Assembly: GCA_965223355.1 (NCBI GenBank)
Contig: CBDCWE010000003.1
Span: 2,170,001-2,234,000, forward strand
DNA: 64,000 nt
Direction: 5' to 3'
From: Tectiglobus sp965223355
Lineage (GTDB): Bacteria > Pseudomonadota > Alphaproteobacteria > Rhizobiales > Hyphomicrobiaceae
Shown: positions 35,882-46,116 of the stretch, piece after piece
Position numbering within the stretch: the stretch's first letter is position 1
Layout of the letters: each line of letters opens with the position of its first letter
Position numbers and translations under genes: made by a program
The notes under the pieces: model-generated
Databases searched by the model: none
What the model saw: only the letters and a program-made list of their open reading frames with translations
What the model was told of the DNA's origin: nothing

Positions 35882-37009
35882 TCAGGCTTTTGCACCATGC
35901 TTGCCCGAACCGTAGATCGCCACGGAGGTCTCATCCAGCGGCCACCGTGATCGAGCGCCGACATCCAGCGCACTGATTCGGCCTTGAACGTAGTGCTGAG
36001 CGCCCGCCCACGCAATCATGGCGCCGTTGTCCGTGCACAGCTCCGCCGGGGGGATGTACAGCTTGGCACCGACGTCGGCTGCCGAGTGCTCGAGCGTCGT
36101 TCGCAATTTGTTGTTGCGCGCCACACCGCCGGCAGCAACCAGTGGCGGCCTGCCGGGCCCTGAAGAGTGGTTTGCGACAAGTTGGTAGGCGCGCGCAATC
36201 CTGTCGGCGACACAATCGCAAACGGCCGCCTCGAAACCGGCGCACAGATCTGCAATGTCCTGAGCACCCAAGGGCGCCAGCTGTTGCGCCTGGCGCCGCA
36301 CCGCGGTCTTCAGGCCGGCAAAAGAAAAGTGCGGTTCAGGTCGTCCCTTGAGCGGTCGCGGGAAACTAAACCGATCGGGCTCGCCGCCCAGCGCGGCTCG
36401 TTCGACTGCCGGGCCGCCGGGAAAGCCCAACCCCAGCAGCTTCGCGGTCTTATCAAACGCTTCGCCGAGAGCATCGTCGATTGTCGTTCCCAACCGCCGG
36501 TATCGCCCGACGGCTTCCACCAGGACGATCTGAGTGTGGCCGCCCGACACCAGCAGCAGCAGGTAGGGCGGCGCCAAGCCGTCCGTCAGTCCGACGGTGA
36601 GGGCGTGCGCTTCAAGGTGGTTAACGGCGATGAACGGCTTACCGGTCGCGCTCGCCACGGCCTTTGCAGTCGTCATGCCGACGATTAATCCGCCGATCAG
36701 TCCCGGCCCTGCCGTGGCGGCGACGGCATCGATGCCGTCCAGCGAGGTGTTGGCCTGCGACAGTGCCAGGGCAATGATGTCATCAAGGCATTCGACATGC
36801 GCGCGCGCTGCGATTTCCGGCACGACGCCGCCATAGGCGCGGTGTTCTTGCCATTGCGAACGGATGATGTTGGACAAGATCTGGCCAGCGCCGCTGGCCG
36901 TGCGCACGATGACCCCGGCGGCGGTTTCATCGCAACTCGCCTCGATGCCGAGAACGCGGACGGCGCGTGAGGCTTGGTCTGCCAGGAACTGTGCGGTTGG
37001 CTGTGGCAT
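35882..37009 (-). CDS. tsaD: tRNA t6A37 threonylcarbamoyltransferase TsaD
   Basis: A 375-residue ASKHA-fold enzyme that transfers threonylcarbamoyl to A37 of ANN-decoding tRNAs with TsaB and TsaE. It has GIEASCDETAAGVI, the metal-binding HLEAH, the LLVSGGHTQ phosphate motif and AGGVARNNKLR. The Glu/Asp motif CTDNGAMIAWAG is near the C-terminus. It is the first gene of the tsaD-gpsA-EVE unit. Confidence 0.97.
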   Translation of the reverse strand: MPQPTAQFLADQASRAVRVLGIEASCDETAAGVIVRTASGAGQILSNIIRSQWQEHRAYGGVVPEIAARAHVECLDDIIALALSQANTSLDGIDAVAATAGPGLIGGLIVGMTTAKAVASATGKPFIAVNHLEAHALTVGLTDGLAPPYLLLLVSGGHTQIVLVEAVGRYRRLGTTIDDALGEAFDKTAKLLGLGFPGGPAVERAALGGEPDRFSFPRPLKGRPEPHFSFAGLKTAVRRQAQQLAPLGAQDIADLCAGFEAAVCDCVADRIARAYQLVANHSSGPGRPPLVAAGGVARNNKLRTTLEHSAADVGAKLYIPPAELCTDNGAMIAWAGAQHYVQGRISALDVGARSRWPLDETSVAIYGSGKHGAKA

Positions 37010-37095
37010 GCGCCGTTGTGCACCGGGATTGCGGGTTTGCCAACAGCGTGCTTGTGTCCCATCCCGTCGATGTTAGCCGATAGCGTTTCAGAGCT

Positions 37096-37230
37096 AGAGC
37101 AACCTGCCTTTATTCGGAATCGGAACAATCCCGAATAAAGGCAGAAAGTTGCTCGCCTCTAAAGTGGCGATCATCTTTGTGCTTTAAGTTGGAACCGCAA
37201 TAGCGGTTCCAACTTAAAGCACGATGATCT
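37096..37230 (-). repeat. 135-bp double-hairpin element, copy E
   Basis: Full-length, 135 bp, opposite in orientation to copy A. CTAG is present at both ends (37094-37097 and 37229-37232), as a target-site duplication would leave. Confidence 0.92.
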
Positions 37231-37307
37231 AGCGCGAGCCTCTCGACCGCGTCGCGAACCGTTGCCTGGCCGGGGGTTTCGAAATCAGGCATCCTCGGCC
37301 CAAACCG

Positions 37308-38282
37308 TCATGGTCCGCCGGTTGACGGCGGTGGTCGGTGGCTGTTGATCATCAACCCGCCAATGCCGTGATGCGTCGAAAGCGTCGTCGAGAGCCGCCC
37401 GCCCGGCGGCCTTTCGCCGGTCCACCAGGCCGTGAACTGGCGCCAAAGATCGGTAACGAGCAACCAGCCGCGCGGCTCGTGCGACAACGGAATGTCGTAG
37501 GGCGCGTGGCTGAATTTGTACTCGACAAACACCGAAGTCCGGCCAAGCCGGAGTTCGAGGCCGAAGAGGGCCTGTCCGACGAACCCCGCAAAATGGTATT
37601 CGTAGGTCCGCGCATTGTCCGCATGAAGGCCGACTTCCGAGTGCGGCAGCGAGATCCCGGCGCCGGCGCCCAGATAGGGGCGGAACCGGCTGAACGACGG
37701 TGTCAGGCGCGCCAGACCGTTCAGCGTCAGCATATTGTGGCCGTGACTGAACTCGAGATGGCGAAACACGTCTTTGATCGCCTGTTTGTCGGCAACGGGC
37801 TGGCCGTTGATCCGACCTTCGAAGCTCGCAATATCATCCTTGCGCGCGATCGCCTTGGCATGGGTAAAGTCGAGCATCGCGCCGAACTGCCCGCCGCCCT
37901 GCCAGCGCTGGATGCGAAGGCCGTAGTAAATCGGCGCCTTGAACGGCTGGCCGATCCAACCGAAATCGCGCACCTTGAGATCGGTGCGGCCCGGGTTCAA
38001 AATGTGCACCGTGGTCGGATGCGTATAGGCAATCCCACCGTAACCGCCAAACGCCCATTGACGATCGCGGCTTGCCGCCGGTCGAGTTGGTTGGGAGGCC
38101 TTCGAGGTGCTTTGGGCGGCCCGGCCGGTCTCATTGTCCGTATAAACGAACGTCGGAATGATCTGCAGGCCGGCCAGAATAGCGGCTGCGGCCAGCCCGA
38201 CCAGGGCCGGTGCGACGGCCGGTGCCGACCGCAATCGCGGCCGTCCCCACGCAAGCGCATCCAGCATGGTTGGTGAGTTCAT
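37308..38282 (-). CDS. LpxQ-like outer-membrane beta-barrel protein
   Basis: A 324-residue protein with a hydrophobic segment at about 25-45 and a beta-barrel-like body. The motifs AMLDFTHAKA, LEFSHGHNMLTLN, RPYLGAGAGISLPHSEV and SVFVEYKFS resemble the rhizobial outer-membrane lipid A oxidase LpxQ and its homologues, which oxidise the proximal glucosamine of lipid A. Family recognition is by motif order only. The C-terminal 60 residues after the barrel are unusual. Catalytic function is inferred. It stands alone, 140 bp from pbpC. Confidence 0.65.
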   Translation of the reverse strand: MNSPTMLDALAWGRPRLRSAPAVAPALVGLAAAAILAGLQIIPTFVYTDNETGRAAQSTSKASQPTRPAASRDRQWAFGGYGGIAYTHPTTVHILNPGRTDLKVRDFGWIGQPFKAPIYYGLRIQRWQGGGQFGAMLDFTHAKAIARKDDIASFEGRINGQPVADKQAIKDVFRHLEFSHGHNMLTLNGLARLTPSFSRFRPYLGAGAGISLPHSEVGLHADNARTYEYHFAGFVGQALFGLELRLGRTSVFVEYKFSHAPYDIPLSHEPRGWLLVTDLWRQFTAWWTGERPPGGRLSTTLSTHHGIGGLMINSHRPPPSTGGP

Positions 38283-38458
38283 GTGTTCCCCCGTATCGCA
38301 TCATATCTGACACGCCTTGGTCCATTTGGCCAAGCTCAACCGCGAATGCCTTGATCCTGATCACGCTACCCCGAGTTTATACCGCCCCAGCTATGAATTG
38401 GGGCACGTCACCGGCGCTCAAAAGTGCCCGCCCGGCCGCCGGCCGAAAACCCACAAAA

Positions 38459-40687
38459 TCATTGGCTCTGCGCGGCCGGGCGGGGGCGCGGGATGGTGCC
38501 GGCCGACTCGGCAAGGCCATAGTGTCGCAATTTGTGCAGACGCACCATGACGCGATCCGTGCGGCCCTTGGCATCGACGACGGATAGGCGGATAAAACCG
38601 GACCGCGCGTCGGACCAGATGAACTGGCGCGTGCGCTGGCGCGCGGCAATCGGCGCGCCGTCGGCAAACCAAGTGAGCGGCAGCTCGCCGCCGCTGGCTT
38701 TGAGCACCACCGCGGTGTCAGGTCCGCCGACCTCGACGTCCGCGCGATCGGGCGGGAATGCGATCCGCAGCGGGCGCGTCAGAAAAGCGCCGGACCGCGC
38801 GGCCGTGCGCGCCCGTTCGAACCGCTTCAAGGGTTCAGGCAAGCCCGAGCCGCGGCGCAGAATGGCCGAGCGCGGCGCCGGCATCAGCGGCGCACGCCGT
38901 GGTGCGATGCGCTGAAAAGTATCGAACAGAATCGGCGCCGCGGCGGTCCTGCCGGTCAACCCCGGCGTCGCGGCAGCATCCGGCCGGCCAACCCAGACGA
39001 CGACCGTGTGCTTGCCGTCGAACCCCGCCGCCCAGGCATCACGATAGCCATAGGACGTGCCGGTCTTATAGGCGATTTGCCCGGCCCTGGCATGGTCCGG
39101 GGGCGGTGCATCCTTGAGCACGCTCGTCACGTAGAAGGCGGCCGTCTCACTCATCAACGGCGATGGTCGCGTGGCCGTGGCGGCACCAGGAAGCTGTCGG
39201 CCGGCACCGCTGACATGCTGTTTCAGCCGGCCTGCCGTACCGCCGCGCGCAAGCGCCAGGTAGAGGCGCGCCATATCATCCAAGCGAATGGCGATGCCAC
39301 CGAGCGCGACAGCCAGCGACGGCTCGGCACCTTCGGGTAGCTGCGTCGGGATGCCGGCCCGCCGCAGCCGACCGACGAACCGGCCTGGCCCGACTGCGTC
39401 GAGAACCTTCACGGCGGGCACGTTGAGGGACTGGCTGAGCGCTTCTCGAATGCGAACGGTTCCGCGATAGCGCTTGTCGAAGTTTTTGGGCGCATAAGTG
39501 CCGAACCGGACCGGCCGGTCGTCGATCAGGGTTTCGGGATGCGCCAGCCCCATTTCGAAGGCGAGGCCATAGACCACAGGTTTCAGCGCCGAGCCCGGCG
39601 AACGCAGCACGCGCGTCATGTCGACGGCGCCGAAACGTTGATCGTCAAACAGTCCGGCAGATCCGACCCGCGCCAGCACTTCTGCGCTCGCATTATCAAT
39701 CACCATCAGTGCCGCCGACAGCCTGCTGGCGAGGTTCTCGACATGCTGGCGCACCAGCCGCTCGAGGCGGGCCTGCAGATGGCGGTCGATGGTCAGCCGG
39801 TGAACGGTCTGGTCGGCGGCCCGCTTCACTTCGAAGTCGGCGAGATGCGGCGCCAGTTTGGGAAATTCGATCCGCCGGTTCGGAACGGCCTCCTCGGCTG
39901 CGCGTTCGGCCTCCGGCAGCGAAATCAACCCGGCATCGACGGCGCGCGCGAGCACGCGTTGGCGTGCAGCACGCGCATGCCCGGCGGCGCGGTCGGGCCG
40001 CCGCGTCTCCGGCGCTTGCGGCAGCGCGACAAGCAATGCCGCCTGGCCGAGCGACAACCGTCGGGGCTCTTTGCCGAAGTAGGCGAGCGAGGCCGCCCTG
40101 ACGCCCTCGATATTGCCGCCGAACGGCGCAAGCCTGAGATAGAGATCGAGGATGTCCGACTTGCCGAGCTTTCGTTCCAGCTGGACGGCGCGGATGATTT
40201 GGCGCAATTTACCGACCGCGGTGCGCTCGTGCCGCCCGTCGAGCAGGCGAGCGGTCTGCATCGTCAATGTTGAGCCGCCGGAGACGATACGGCCGTGCGT
40301 TATGAACTGTAGACCGGCACGCAGCAGGGCGAGAAAGTCGACGCCGGCGTGTTGATGGAAACGTTTGTCTTCGAACGCCAGCAGCAGCCTGAGATAGCGC
40401 TGGTCGACATGCTTGTGCGATACCGGCAGCCGCCAGCGCCCGTCCGCGGTCGTATAGGCACGCAGCAGGGCGCCGTTGCGATCGACCACCGTCACCGAGC
40501 GTTCAGCGGCAGCATCGAGTGACAGCGGGCCGAGCCGTCCGGCCTCGCGATAGACGATGGCGCCGCCGCCCGCGACGGCCGCTGCCAGCGCCATCACCAG
40601 CGCAGCGATCACCCTGCGCCTGATCAACATTGTGACGCGGCCGCGCCGATCAATGCAGCGTACCGTCTTAACCGGGGCATCGCGCAT
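38459..40687 (-). CDS. pbpC: Penicillin-binding protein 1C
   Basis: A 742-residue bifunctional peptidoglycan synthase. A membrane anchor is at about 24-46. The GT51 domain has E106 in AFEDKRFH and GGSTLTMQTARLL. The transpeptidase domain has S366-A-L-K369, SLN at 420-422 and KTGTSYGYRDAW. A C-terminal beta domain (about 640-720, BiPBP_C) closes it. The start is three bases after the alpha-2-macroglobulin stop, so the two are coupled. The alpha-2-macroglobulin/PbpC pair is known from E. coli, where they are thought to cooperate in periplasmic defence and wall repair. Confidence 0.96.
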   Translation of the reverse strand: MRDAPVKTVRCIDRRGRVTMLIRRRVIAALVMALAAAVAGGGAIVYREAGRLGPLSLDAAAERSVTVVDRNGALLRAYTTADGRWRLPVSHKHVDQRYLRLLLAFEDKRFHQHAGVDFLALLRAGLQFITHGRIVSGGSTLTMQTARLLDGRHERTAVGKLRQIIRAVQLERKLGKSDILDLYLRLAPFGGNIEGVRAASLAYFGKEPRRLSLGQAALLVALPQAPETRRPDRAAGHARAARQRVLARAVDAGLISLPEAERAAEEAVPNRRIEFPKLAPHLADFEVKRAADQTVHRLTIDRHLQARLERLVRQHVENLASRLSAALMVIDNASAEVLARVGSAGLFDDQRFGAVDMTRVLRSPGSALKPVVYGLAFEMGLAHPETLIDDRPVRFGTYAPKNFDKRYRGTVRIREALSQSLNVPAVKVLDAVGPGRFVGRLRRAGIPTQLPEGAEPSLAVALGGIAIRLDDMARLYLALARGGTAGRLKQHVSGAGRQLPGAATATRPSPLMSETAAFYVTSVLKDAPPPDHARAGQIAYKTGTSYGYRDAWAAGFDGKHTVVVWVGRPDAAATPGLTGRTAAAPILFDTFQRIAPRRAPLMPAPRSAILRRGSGLPEPLKRFERARTAARSGAFLTRPLRIAFPPDRADVEVGGPDTAVVLKASGGELPLTWFADGAPIAARQRTRQFIWSDARSGFIRLSVVDAKGRTDRVMVRLHKLRHYGLAESAGTIPRPRPAAQSQ

Positions 40688-40690
40688 CGG

Positions 40691-43600
40691 TCATTTCCGC
40701 TCGGTAATCAGCAAACGTCCCGCTCCCGTTCGCGCAAATCGGTACGGGCGGTACATATCCTCCACCAGGGCTGCCGGATGGACGAAGTCGCCCGGGCTCA
40801 CGGCGCGCACAACGTAGGCCACCGTCGCCTCGGTCTTCTTGTTACCGGCTGCGAAGAAATCAAAGGCGGCGACAAAGCGGTCATCTCTGAATTCGGTGTG
40901 GGTCGGGTGGACCTCTCGCTTCAGCCAAGGTAGCGCGGCGACATCACCACTGCCAACGAGCCGCGGGTTTTCGATTTCGAGGCCCGCCGCCAGACGATCG
41001 ATCAACAACATGCGCCCGCCCGGCTGATCGGTCTTGATACGCAGAACGACAACCAGCCGCTGGCTCTGGGTGATCGCAGATGTTGCGCCGTCGCCGTTGC
41101 CGATTTCGACCGGCTCGCCAGCGAGCCTATAGTAGCGGCGCTCCACCTCGATACCGTTGGCGGCCGCTGGCTCCGGAGTACGGGCCGACCCGCGCACCGT
41201 CAAAACGCTGGCCACCTGTTCGGCGCCGGCGTTCTCGATCGTCAGCGGCCCGTGCCTGACCTCGGCGGCAGTGACGGTCCGGCGCAGGGGGCCGCTGTGC
41301 GGTTTGCCGGCAATGCGCAACTGCATGTTGCTGGCCTTGTCGACGAGAGCGTTTGCTGCGAGCAACAACCAAGCCTGTTCCTGGGTCGAGGTGTAGCTGC
41401 GTGCGGCAAAGGCCTTGCCAAGTACGTCGATCAGTTCGGGGATCTGTTTTGGCAAACGTGCCGGCAAGATCTGCGCTTCGGAGACGAGTGTCAGCACGGC
41501 AGCGCCATCGCGCAGACCCGATCCATAGTCCTGCCGCGACCGTGTCCCGGTCATTTCGCCGAGATCGTCGATTGCGGCTTGAAAGGCCCGCTCGGCGCGC
41601 GCCTTATCGCCCATCATTGCCAGGGCCGCACCAATCTGGGCTTTGGCCAGTGGTGTCGCGAAGCGGTGCAGCCGCGTATCGGCATAGTAGCGCAGCTCGC
41701 CAATCGGGGCGCGGCCGTTGCGCGCCAGCACATAGAGCGCGTAGGCGCGGTCCTCGCCACCCGTTTTGAAGTCGGACACATAACCGACGAAGTTTTGCAG
41801 CCGGTCGAGCGCGTTGTTGAACTTTCGCATGTCGACGTCGTAGCGGGCTTGCCGGGCACGCGACAGAAAGTCGGTAACGTAGGCCGTCAGCCAGATGTCA
41901 CCGTTGTTCGGCCCCCATACGCCAAAGCTGCCGGCCGAATCCTGCATCGAATAGAGGTGCACAATCGCCTTTTCGACACGCTTGCGAACTTCGCCGTCCG
42001 GCCGTTGCGCGGACTGCACGGCAAGCGCATTGGCATAAAGCAGCGGCAGTGCCCGGCTCGTCGTTTGCTCCGCACAACCATAAGGGTATCTGTCCAGTTG
42101 GTTGAGCAGGCCCGGCACGTCGAACGATGCCAACGGTCCGACGCTGAGGGAAATGCGCGCCTGTCCCGGGATCATGTCCTGCAGGAGATCGTCGGATACG
42201 GCGATCGATCCGCCGTTTGGCCTAAGGGTGCTGACCGTGACCCGACGCACGTCTCTGGCCGGCGCCTTCACATCGAGCAGCAGATCGCGACTGACGTCGA
42301 TCCCACCGGGCCCGGTGACGCGCACGTCGTAGGCAACCTGGCCGATCGCTTCGGGCGCCAGATCGAACGTGATCCGATGGTGCTGGTTGGCGCCGAGTGT
42401 CGGTTGCGAGGAATGCACCTGCGTTGGCCCGGCGGCGGGGCCGGCGGCATCGCCTTGATAGGTCTGCGTGACCTTGATGGTGTAGGGTGCGTCCGGCCCC
42501 TCGACGTTGTGGAGATCGAGATGCAGGCGCGCCTTGTCGCCAAGCGTCAGAAAGCGCGGCGCCGTTGCCGTAATCGTCACCGGATCTCGAACGATCACAT
42601 CCTTCGTGGCGTGTCCGAGTTTGGTCGCGCTCCATGCCACGGTCATGACCTTCACGGTGCCGTTGAAGTCGGGCAGTTCGAACGTGACCCGGGCCTGGCC
42701 GGAAGCATCCGCTTTGATGATGCCCGAGAACAACGACAGCGTCGCTTCAAGCGGCGGATTGCCCTGCAGACCGGCGCCCCCCGGTCCGCCGCCACCCGAT
42801 CTCAATGTGCCGCGCTCGGCGCGCATGCCGTCAATTAACCGGCCGTAGAAATCACGGTACTCCGTCCCGAGCCGGCGCTGGGCATAGAACCAGGTCTCAG
42901 GCGCTGGTGCTTTGAAGCGGGTCAGGTTGAGCACCCCGACGTCCACCGCGGCCACCGTGACATAGGCAGTTTCATCAGCGGCCAATCCGGTAACGGCGAT
43001 CGGCACCGCCAGATCCCGGCCTGAACGCACTTTTTCTGGCAGGTCGAGCGCCACTCGGAGTGTGCGCGGCGCCTGGTCGATTGCGAGCCAGGCCACGCCA
43101 AGGGCGCGTTCGGGCATGCGTTTAGCTGCACCATCCATCGCACGATAGAGCGTGGCAACCAGGTAGGCGCCGGCGCCCCAGCCCGTGTCGACCTTGACCG
43201 CGACCTCACCGCCGCCGGCCTCGATGTCCGTTTCGTGCGTCGCAAGCAGACCGTTGTTGAGGACGTTGATCTGAACGCGACCGCCCGAACGCGATGAGAT
43301 CTTCAACTTGGCCGTTTCGCCTGGCCGATAGCTCTCTTTGTCGAGCGCAACGGCCAGCACCTCGGGGCTATCGGCTTCTTCACTGGCATACCAACCCGCA
43401 GTAAACAGGAAGCTTGACGACGGCCCACGATCATCGCGTGCCCGCACATCGAGGCGATATTTGCCCCAGCCGACAGCGGCCGCAATCGTAGTCGCTGCCG
43501 CTGGATCGGTATCGATCGTGCCGCTGGCCACCATGCGCGGGATGGTCACGGCATCGTAAGTCCATGCGCCGTCGCGCTTGTACCACTGCCAGCGGCGCTC

Positions 43601-45955
43601 AAGCCGGACCAGTTCCCAGGCGATATCCTTCAGTGCGGTGCGCTGATTGGTTTGGTCGATGGACAGGATCTCGAACCGGGCCGCGCCGCCCTCTTCAAGT
43701 GCCGCGCCCTTGAACAATGGCTTGATGCCGATGCGGGGCACCACGGCAGCGACCGGCAGCGTAACGCGTCGCTCAATTGCACGCCCGCCCGGCTCCCGCA
43801 TGCGGATCGTTACTGCCGCGTCCAGTGGGCGGGCGGTTCGTGGCACTTGCGGCAGCGCCACCGTTACCACGGCCTCGCCCTTTGCATTGGTCGAACCCGC
43901 ACCCTCGATCGCACCGCGCTCGGTATCGATCCGTTCCTGCTGTTGGCCGAACTTGAAGCCCGGAAAACCTGCAACATCCCTGTTCGAGGCGCCGACAACG
44001 ATTTCTCCCTCAAGCGCAAGGTTTGCAGCCGGCGGACCGTAGAGAAACTTGCCGTTGACCCTTATTTTGCCGGTGCTGCCGGGCACCAGTTCCTTCGACA
44101 GCGCCTCGAGCTGCAGGCCAAGGCGCTCCGGTACGAAATCCTCGACCAGAAATGCGGCGGTCGCGATTGCCGCCGCCTTCGGGTCCGTATGAACCCGAAT
44201 CCGCCAGGTCCCGGTCATCGCCGCGCCAGACAACGTGAACGATGCCGTTCGCCCGCCGGCGCCCTGATCGCGCAGCGCGATCCGGCGGTGTTCGACCCCG
44301 TCGGGCCGCGCCACAATCATGGTCACGGGCACCGCTGACGCGCGACCGCCACTGTCACGGATGAGAGCAGTGAGATTGACGTCTTCACCCGGTCGGTAAA
44401 CGCCCCGCTCAGAGTAGATAAAGCCGTCAACGGGGCCGGGTGTAGCGCGGCCTTTGACCCCGCGGTCGGTGAGGTCGAATGCCGCCGCCGCCATATTGAG
44501 AAAGGCGTAGTCGCCATTTGCGTTCTCGCCCACCAGCAAGGCCGGTGCCAAACCGCCTTCGCCGTTGCCAAGTCCGGCTTCGAACCGCGCATACCCTTTG
44601 CCATCGCTGATAACGTTGGCGAGCACTTCGTTGTTGCGTGCCAGCAGTCTGAGTTTGACGCCGGCCAGCGCCTGCGTCGTCGCAAGTGAGCGCACGAAAA
44701 CATGGATGCCGTTGGACCCTGACAAAGCCGTCAGGCCGAGATCTGAAACGATGAACCACTGCGTCGCCGGCAGCCGGTCACCGCGCTTGGGATCGTCTGC
44801 CGCGTTCGCGACAATGGTATAGACGCCGGGCTGCAGCTTGGGCACGGCATCACCAATCGGGATCGCCGTCGTGACTTCCTCGTTCAACCGCCGCCGCACG
44901 GTCAAGCGGCCATCGTAGACCTTCTGCCCCCGCTTGTCGCGAAGTTGGCGCACATCCCATTGCGACATCTGTTTGGTAAAGTTGCCGCCGAGCACGGCCG
45001 AGACGAGGTTGCGGTCGCCAATGCGGTAGACTTTGACGGCGATCTCAGACGTGTTGATCGACACGATCGGAATACCGGCTTGGCCGCGACTTGGCAGGAC
45101 GTAACTGCGTCCCGAAAACCGCACCGTCGGTGAGCGATCACGCACATAGACCGCGAGTTCGGATGACTTTGCGAGCTGATCGTCGATGTCGGCCGGCAGC
45201 CCCGCGCGAACCGCAACCTCATAGCGCTGGCCGTGGGCAAAGCCGTCGATACACAACTGGTTGCCTTCCGGCGAAACGCCCTGCGGATCCTTGCCGTTCA
45301 CGGCAACGAACTTGGCGAAGTCCGTTTCGCCCTTCTTCAAGAGTTCCGAAAACTCGATGCACAGGCGCGGCGTGGCGGTCTCGTTTTCGACCTTGTAGGT
45401 CATGATCCGGAAACCCTTGCTGGCGTGCAAGGTGTCGTAGGCAGCGCGCACCGCCGCATTCTCGCGCAAGCTGAGGCTGACTTTGTAGGCGTCAAGTGCG
45501 GCGCGCCAGTACGAGCGCCGTTGAAGCACGCGGGCGAGGACCGCCAGAGCTTCGCTGCGCAACTGCGCAGATCGGCCGCGAATATAGCCGAGGTAGGCCG
45601 CAGCGCTGGCGTTGGTGGGAATGTTGTAGCGCTCGGCGCCGCGCAGTTGCGTACGCGGGATCGCGTTCAGTGCGCGCGCCAGGCTGATCCAGGCCTCCGC
45701 ATCAGTCTTGTCGTTGACGACGGCCTGCGCAAATGCCCCGGACGCCGCTCGCGGGCTGGCGTCGTTCAACAGGCGCAGGCCGAGCGCCTTGCTGCGACGC
45801 ACGGACTGCGATGTTGCGGGCCAGTTCTTGTTGAGCCAGACTTCGTAGCGCTGCGCGTCGCGGGCGAGACCTTCGTGCTTAAAGGTTTGGCCATGTGCGG
45901 GTCCGGCCAGGACAAGCAAAATAGAAGTGATCAGGATTCCAGCATAGCGATACAT
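40691..45955 (-). CDS. Bacterial alpha-2-macroglobulin (YfhM-like)
   Basis: A 1754-residue exported protein with a signal peptide (1-22, ending at GPAHG). It has the MG-domain architecture (e.g. YSERGVYRPGEDVNLTALIRD) and a thioester domain with the intact C1294-A-E-Q1297 motif in YPYGCAEQTTSRALP. It traps attacking proteases: cleavage exposes the thioester, which links to the protease. The bait region should lie in the middle, near residue 1000-1100; a Gly-rich RSGGGGPGG run is there. The start at 45955 has GGAG seven bases upstream. It is in one unit with pbpC. Confidence 0.96.
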   Translation of the reverse strand: MYRYAGILITSILLVLAGPAHGQTFKHEGLARDAQRYEVWLNKNWPATSQSVRRSKALGLRLLNDASPRAASGAFAQAVVNDKTDAEAWISLARALNAIPRTQLRGAERYNIPTNASAAAYLGYIRGRSAQLRSEALAVLARVLQRRSYWRAALDAYKVSLSLRENAAVRAAYDTLHASKGFRIMTYKVENETATPRLCIEFSELLKKGETDFAKFVAVNGKDPQGVSPEGNQLCIDGFAHGQRYEVAVRAGLPADIDDQLAKSSELAVYVRDRSPTVRFSGRSYVLPSRGQAGIPIVSINTSEIAVKVYRIGDRNLVSAVLGGNFTKQMSQWDVRQLRDKRGQKVYDGRLTVRRRLNEEVTTAIPIGDAVPKLQPGVYTIVANAADDPKRGDRLPATQWFIVSDLGLTALSGSNGIHVFVRSLATTQALAGVKLRLLARNNEVLANVISDGKGYARFEAGLGNGEGGLAPALLVGENANGDYAFLNMAAAAFDLTDRGVKGRATPGPVDGFIYSERGVYRPGEDVNLTALIRDSGGRASAVPVTMIVARPDGVEHRRIALRDQGAGGRTASFTLSGAAMTGTWRIRVHTDPKAAAIATAAFLVEDFVPERLGLQLEALSKELVPGSTGKIRVNGKFLYGPPAANLALEGEIVVGASNRDVAGFPGFKFGQQQERIDTERGAIEGAGSTNAKGEAVVTVALPQVPRTARPLDAAVTIRMREPGGRAIERRVTLPVAAVVPRIGIKPLFKGAALEEGGAARFEILSIDQTNQRTALKDIAWELVRLERRWQWYKRDGAWTYDAVTIPRMVASGTIDTDPAAATTIAAAVGWGKYRLDVRARDDRGPSSSFLFTAGWYASEEADSPEVLAVALDKESYRPGETAKLKISSRSGGRVQINVLNNGLLATHETDIEAGGGEVAVKVDTGWGAGAYLVATLYRAMDGAAKRMPERALGVAWLAIDQAPRTLRVALDLPEKVRSGRDLAVPIAVTGLAADETAYVTVAAVDVGVLNLTRFKAPAPETWFYAQRRLGTEYRDFYGRLIDGMRAERGTLRSGGGGPGGAGLQGNPPLEATLSLFSGIIKADASGQARVTFELPDFNGTVKVMTVAWSATKLGHATKDVIVRDPVTITATAPRFLTLGDKARLHLDLHNVEGPDAPYTIKVTQTYQGDAAGPAAGPTQVHSSQPTLGANQHHRITFDLAPEAIGQVAYDVRVTGPGGIDVSRDLLLDVKAPARDVRRVTVSTLRPNGGSIAVSDDLLQDMIPGQARISLSVGPLASFDVPGLLNQLDRYPYGCAEQTTSRALPLLYANALAVQSAQRPDGEVRKRVEKAIVHLYSMQDSAGSFGVWGPNNGDIWLTAYVTDFLSRARQARYDVDMRKFNNALDRLQNFVGYVSDFKTGGEDRAYALYVLARNGRAPIGELRYYADTRLHRFATPLAKAQIGAALAMMGDKARAERAFQAAIDDLGEMTGTRSRQDYGSGLRDGAAVLTLVSEAQILPARLPKQIPELIDVLGKAFAARSYTSTQEQAWLLLAANALVDKASNMQLRIAGKPHSGPLRRTVTAAEVRHGPLTIENAGAEQVASVLTVRGSARTPEPAAANGIEVERRYYRLAGEPVEIGNGDGATSAITQSQRLVVVLRIKTDQPGGRMLLIDRLAAGLEIENPRLVGSGDVAALPWLKREVHPTHTEFRDDRFVAAFDFFAAGNKKTEATVAYVVRAVSPGDFVHPAALVEDMYRPYRFARTGAGRLLITERK

Positions 45956-46116
45956 CGTCCGCTCCATGACAATCGATGAGGTGCCGACCAATTGAATTCG
46001 GCACGAAATTTACGACTGAGCTGAGCATAGCGCCATGTCCGAACCAGGGCAGTTGCCGGCAATTCGCGGTGAAAATTGCGCAAAGTTCCGCAACTTGCGG
46101 GAAATTTCAGAGCTAA

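Noticed and set aside
37110..37292. A small leftward gene starting MPDFETPGQATVRD
   Set aside because: Only the first 20 codons lie outside repeat copy E and the rest reads through the repeat hairpins. It could be a gene broken by the insertion, but nothing identifies it.
41252..42838. A 528-codon plus-strand frame inside the alpha-2-macroglobulin gene
   Set aside because: Antisense to a gene with an intact thioester motif; no family-like motif.
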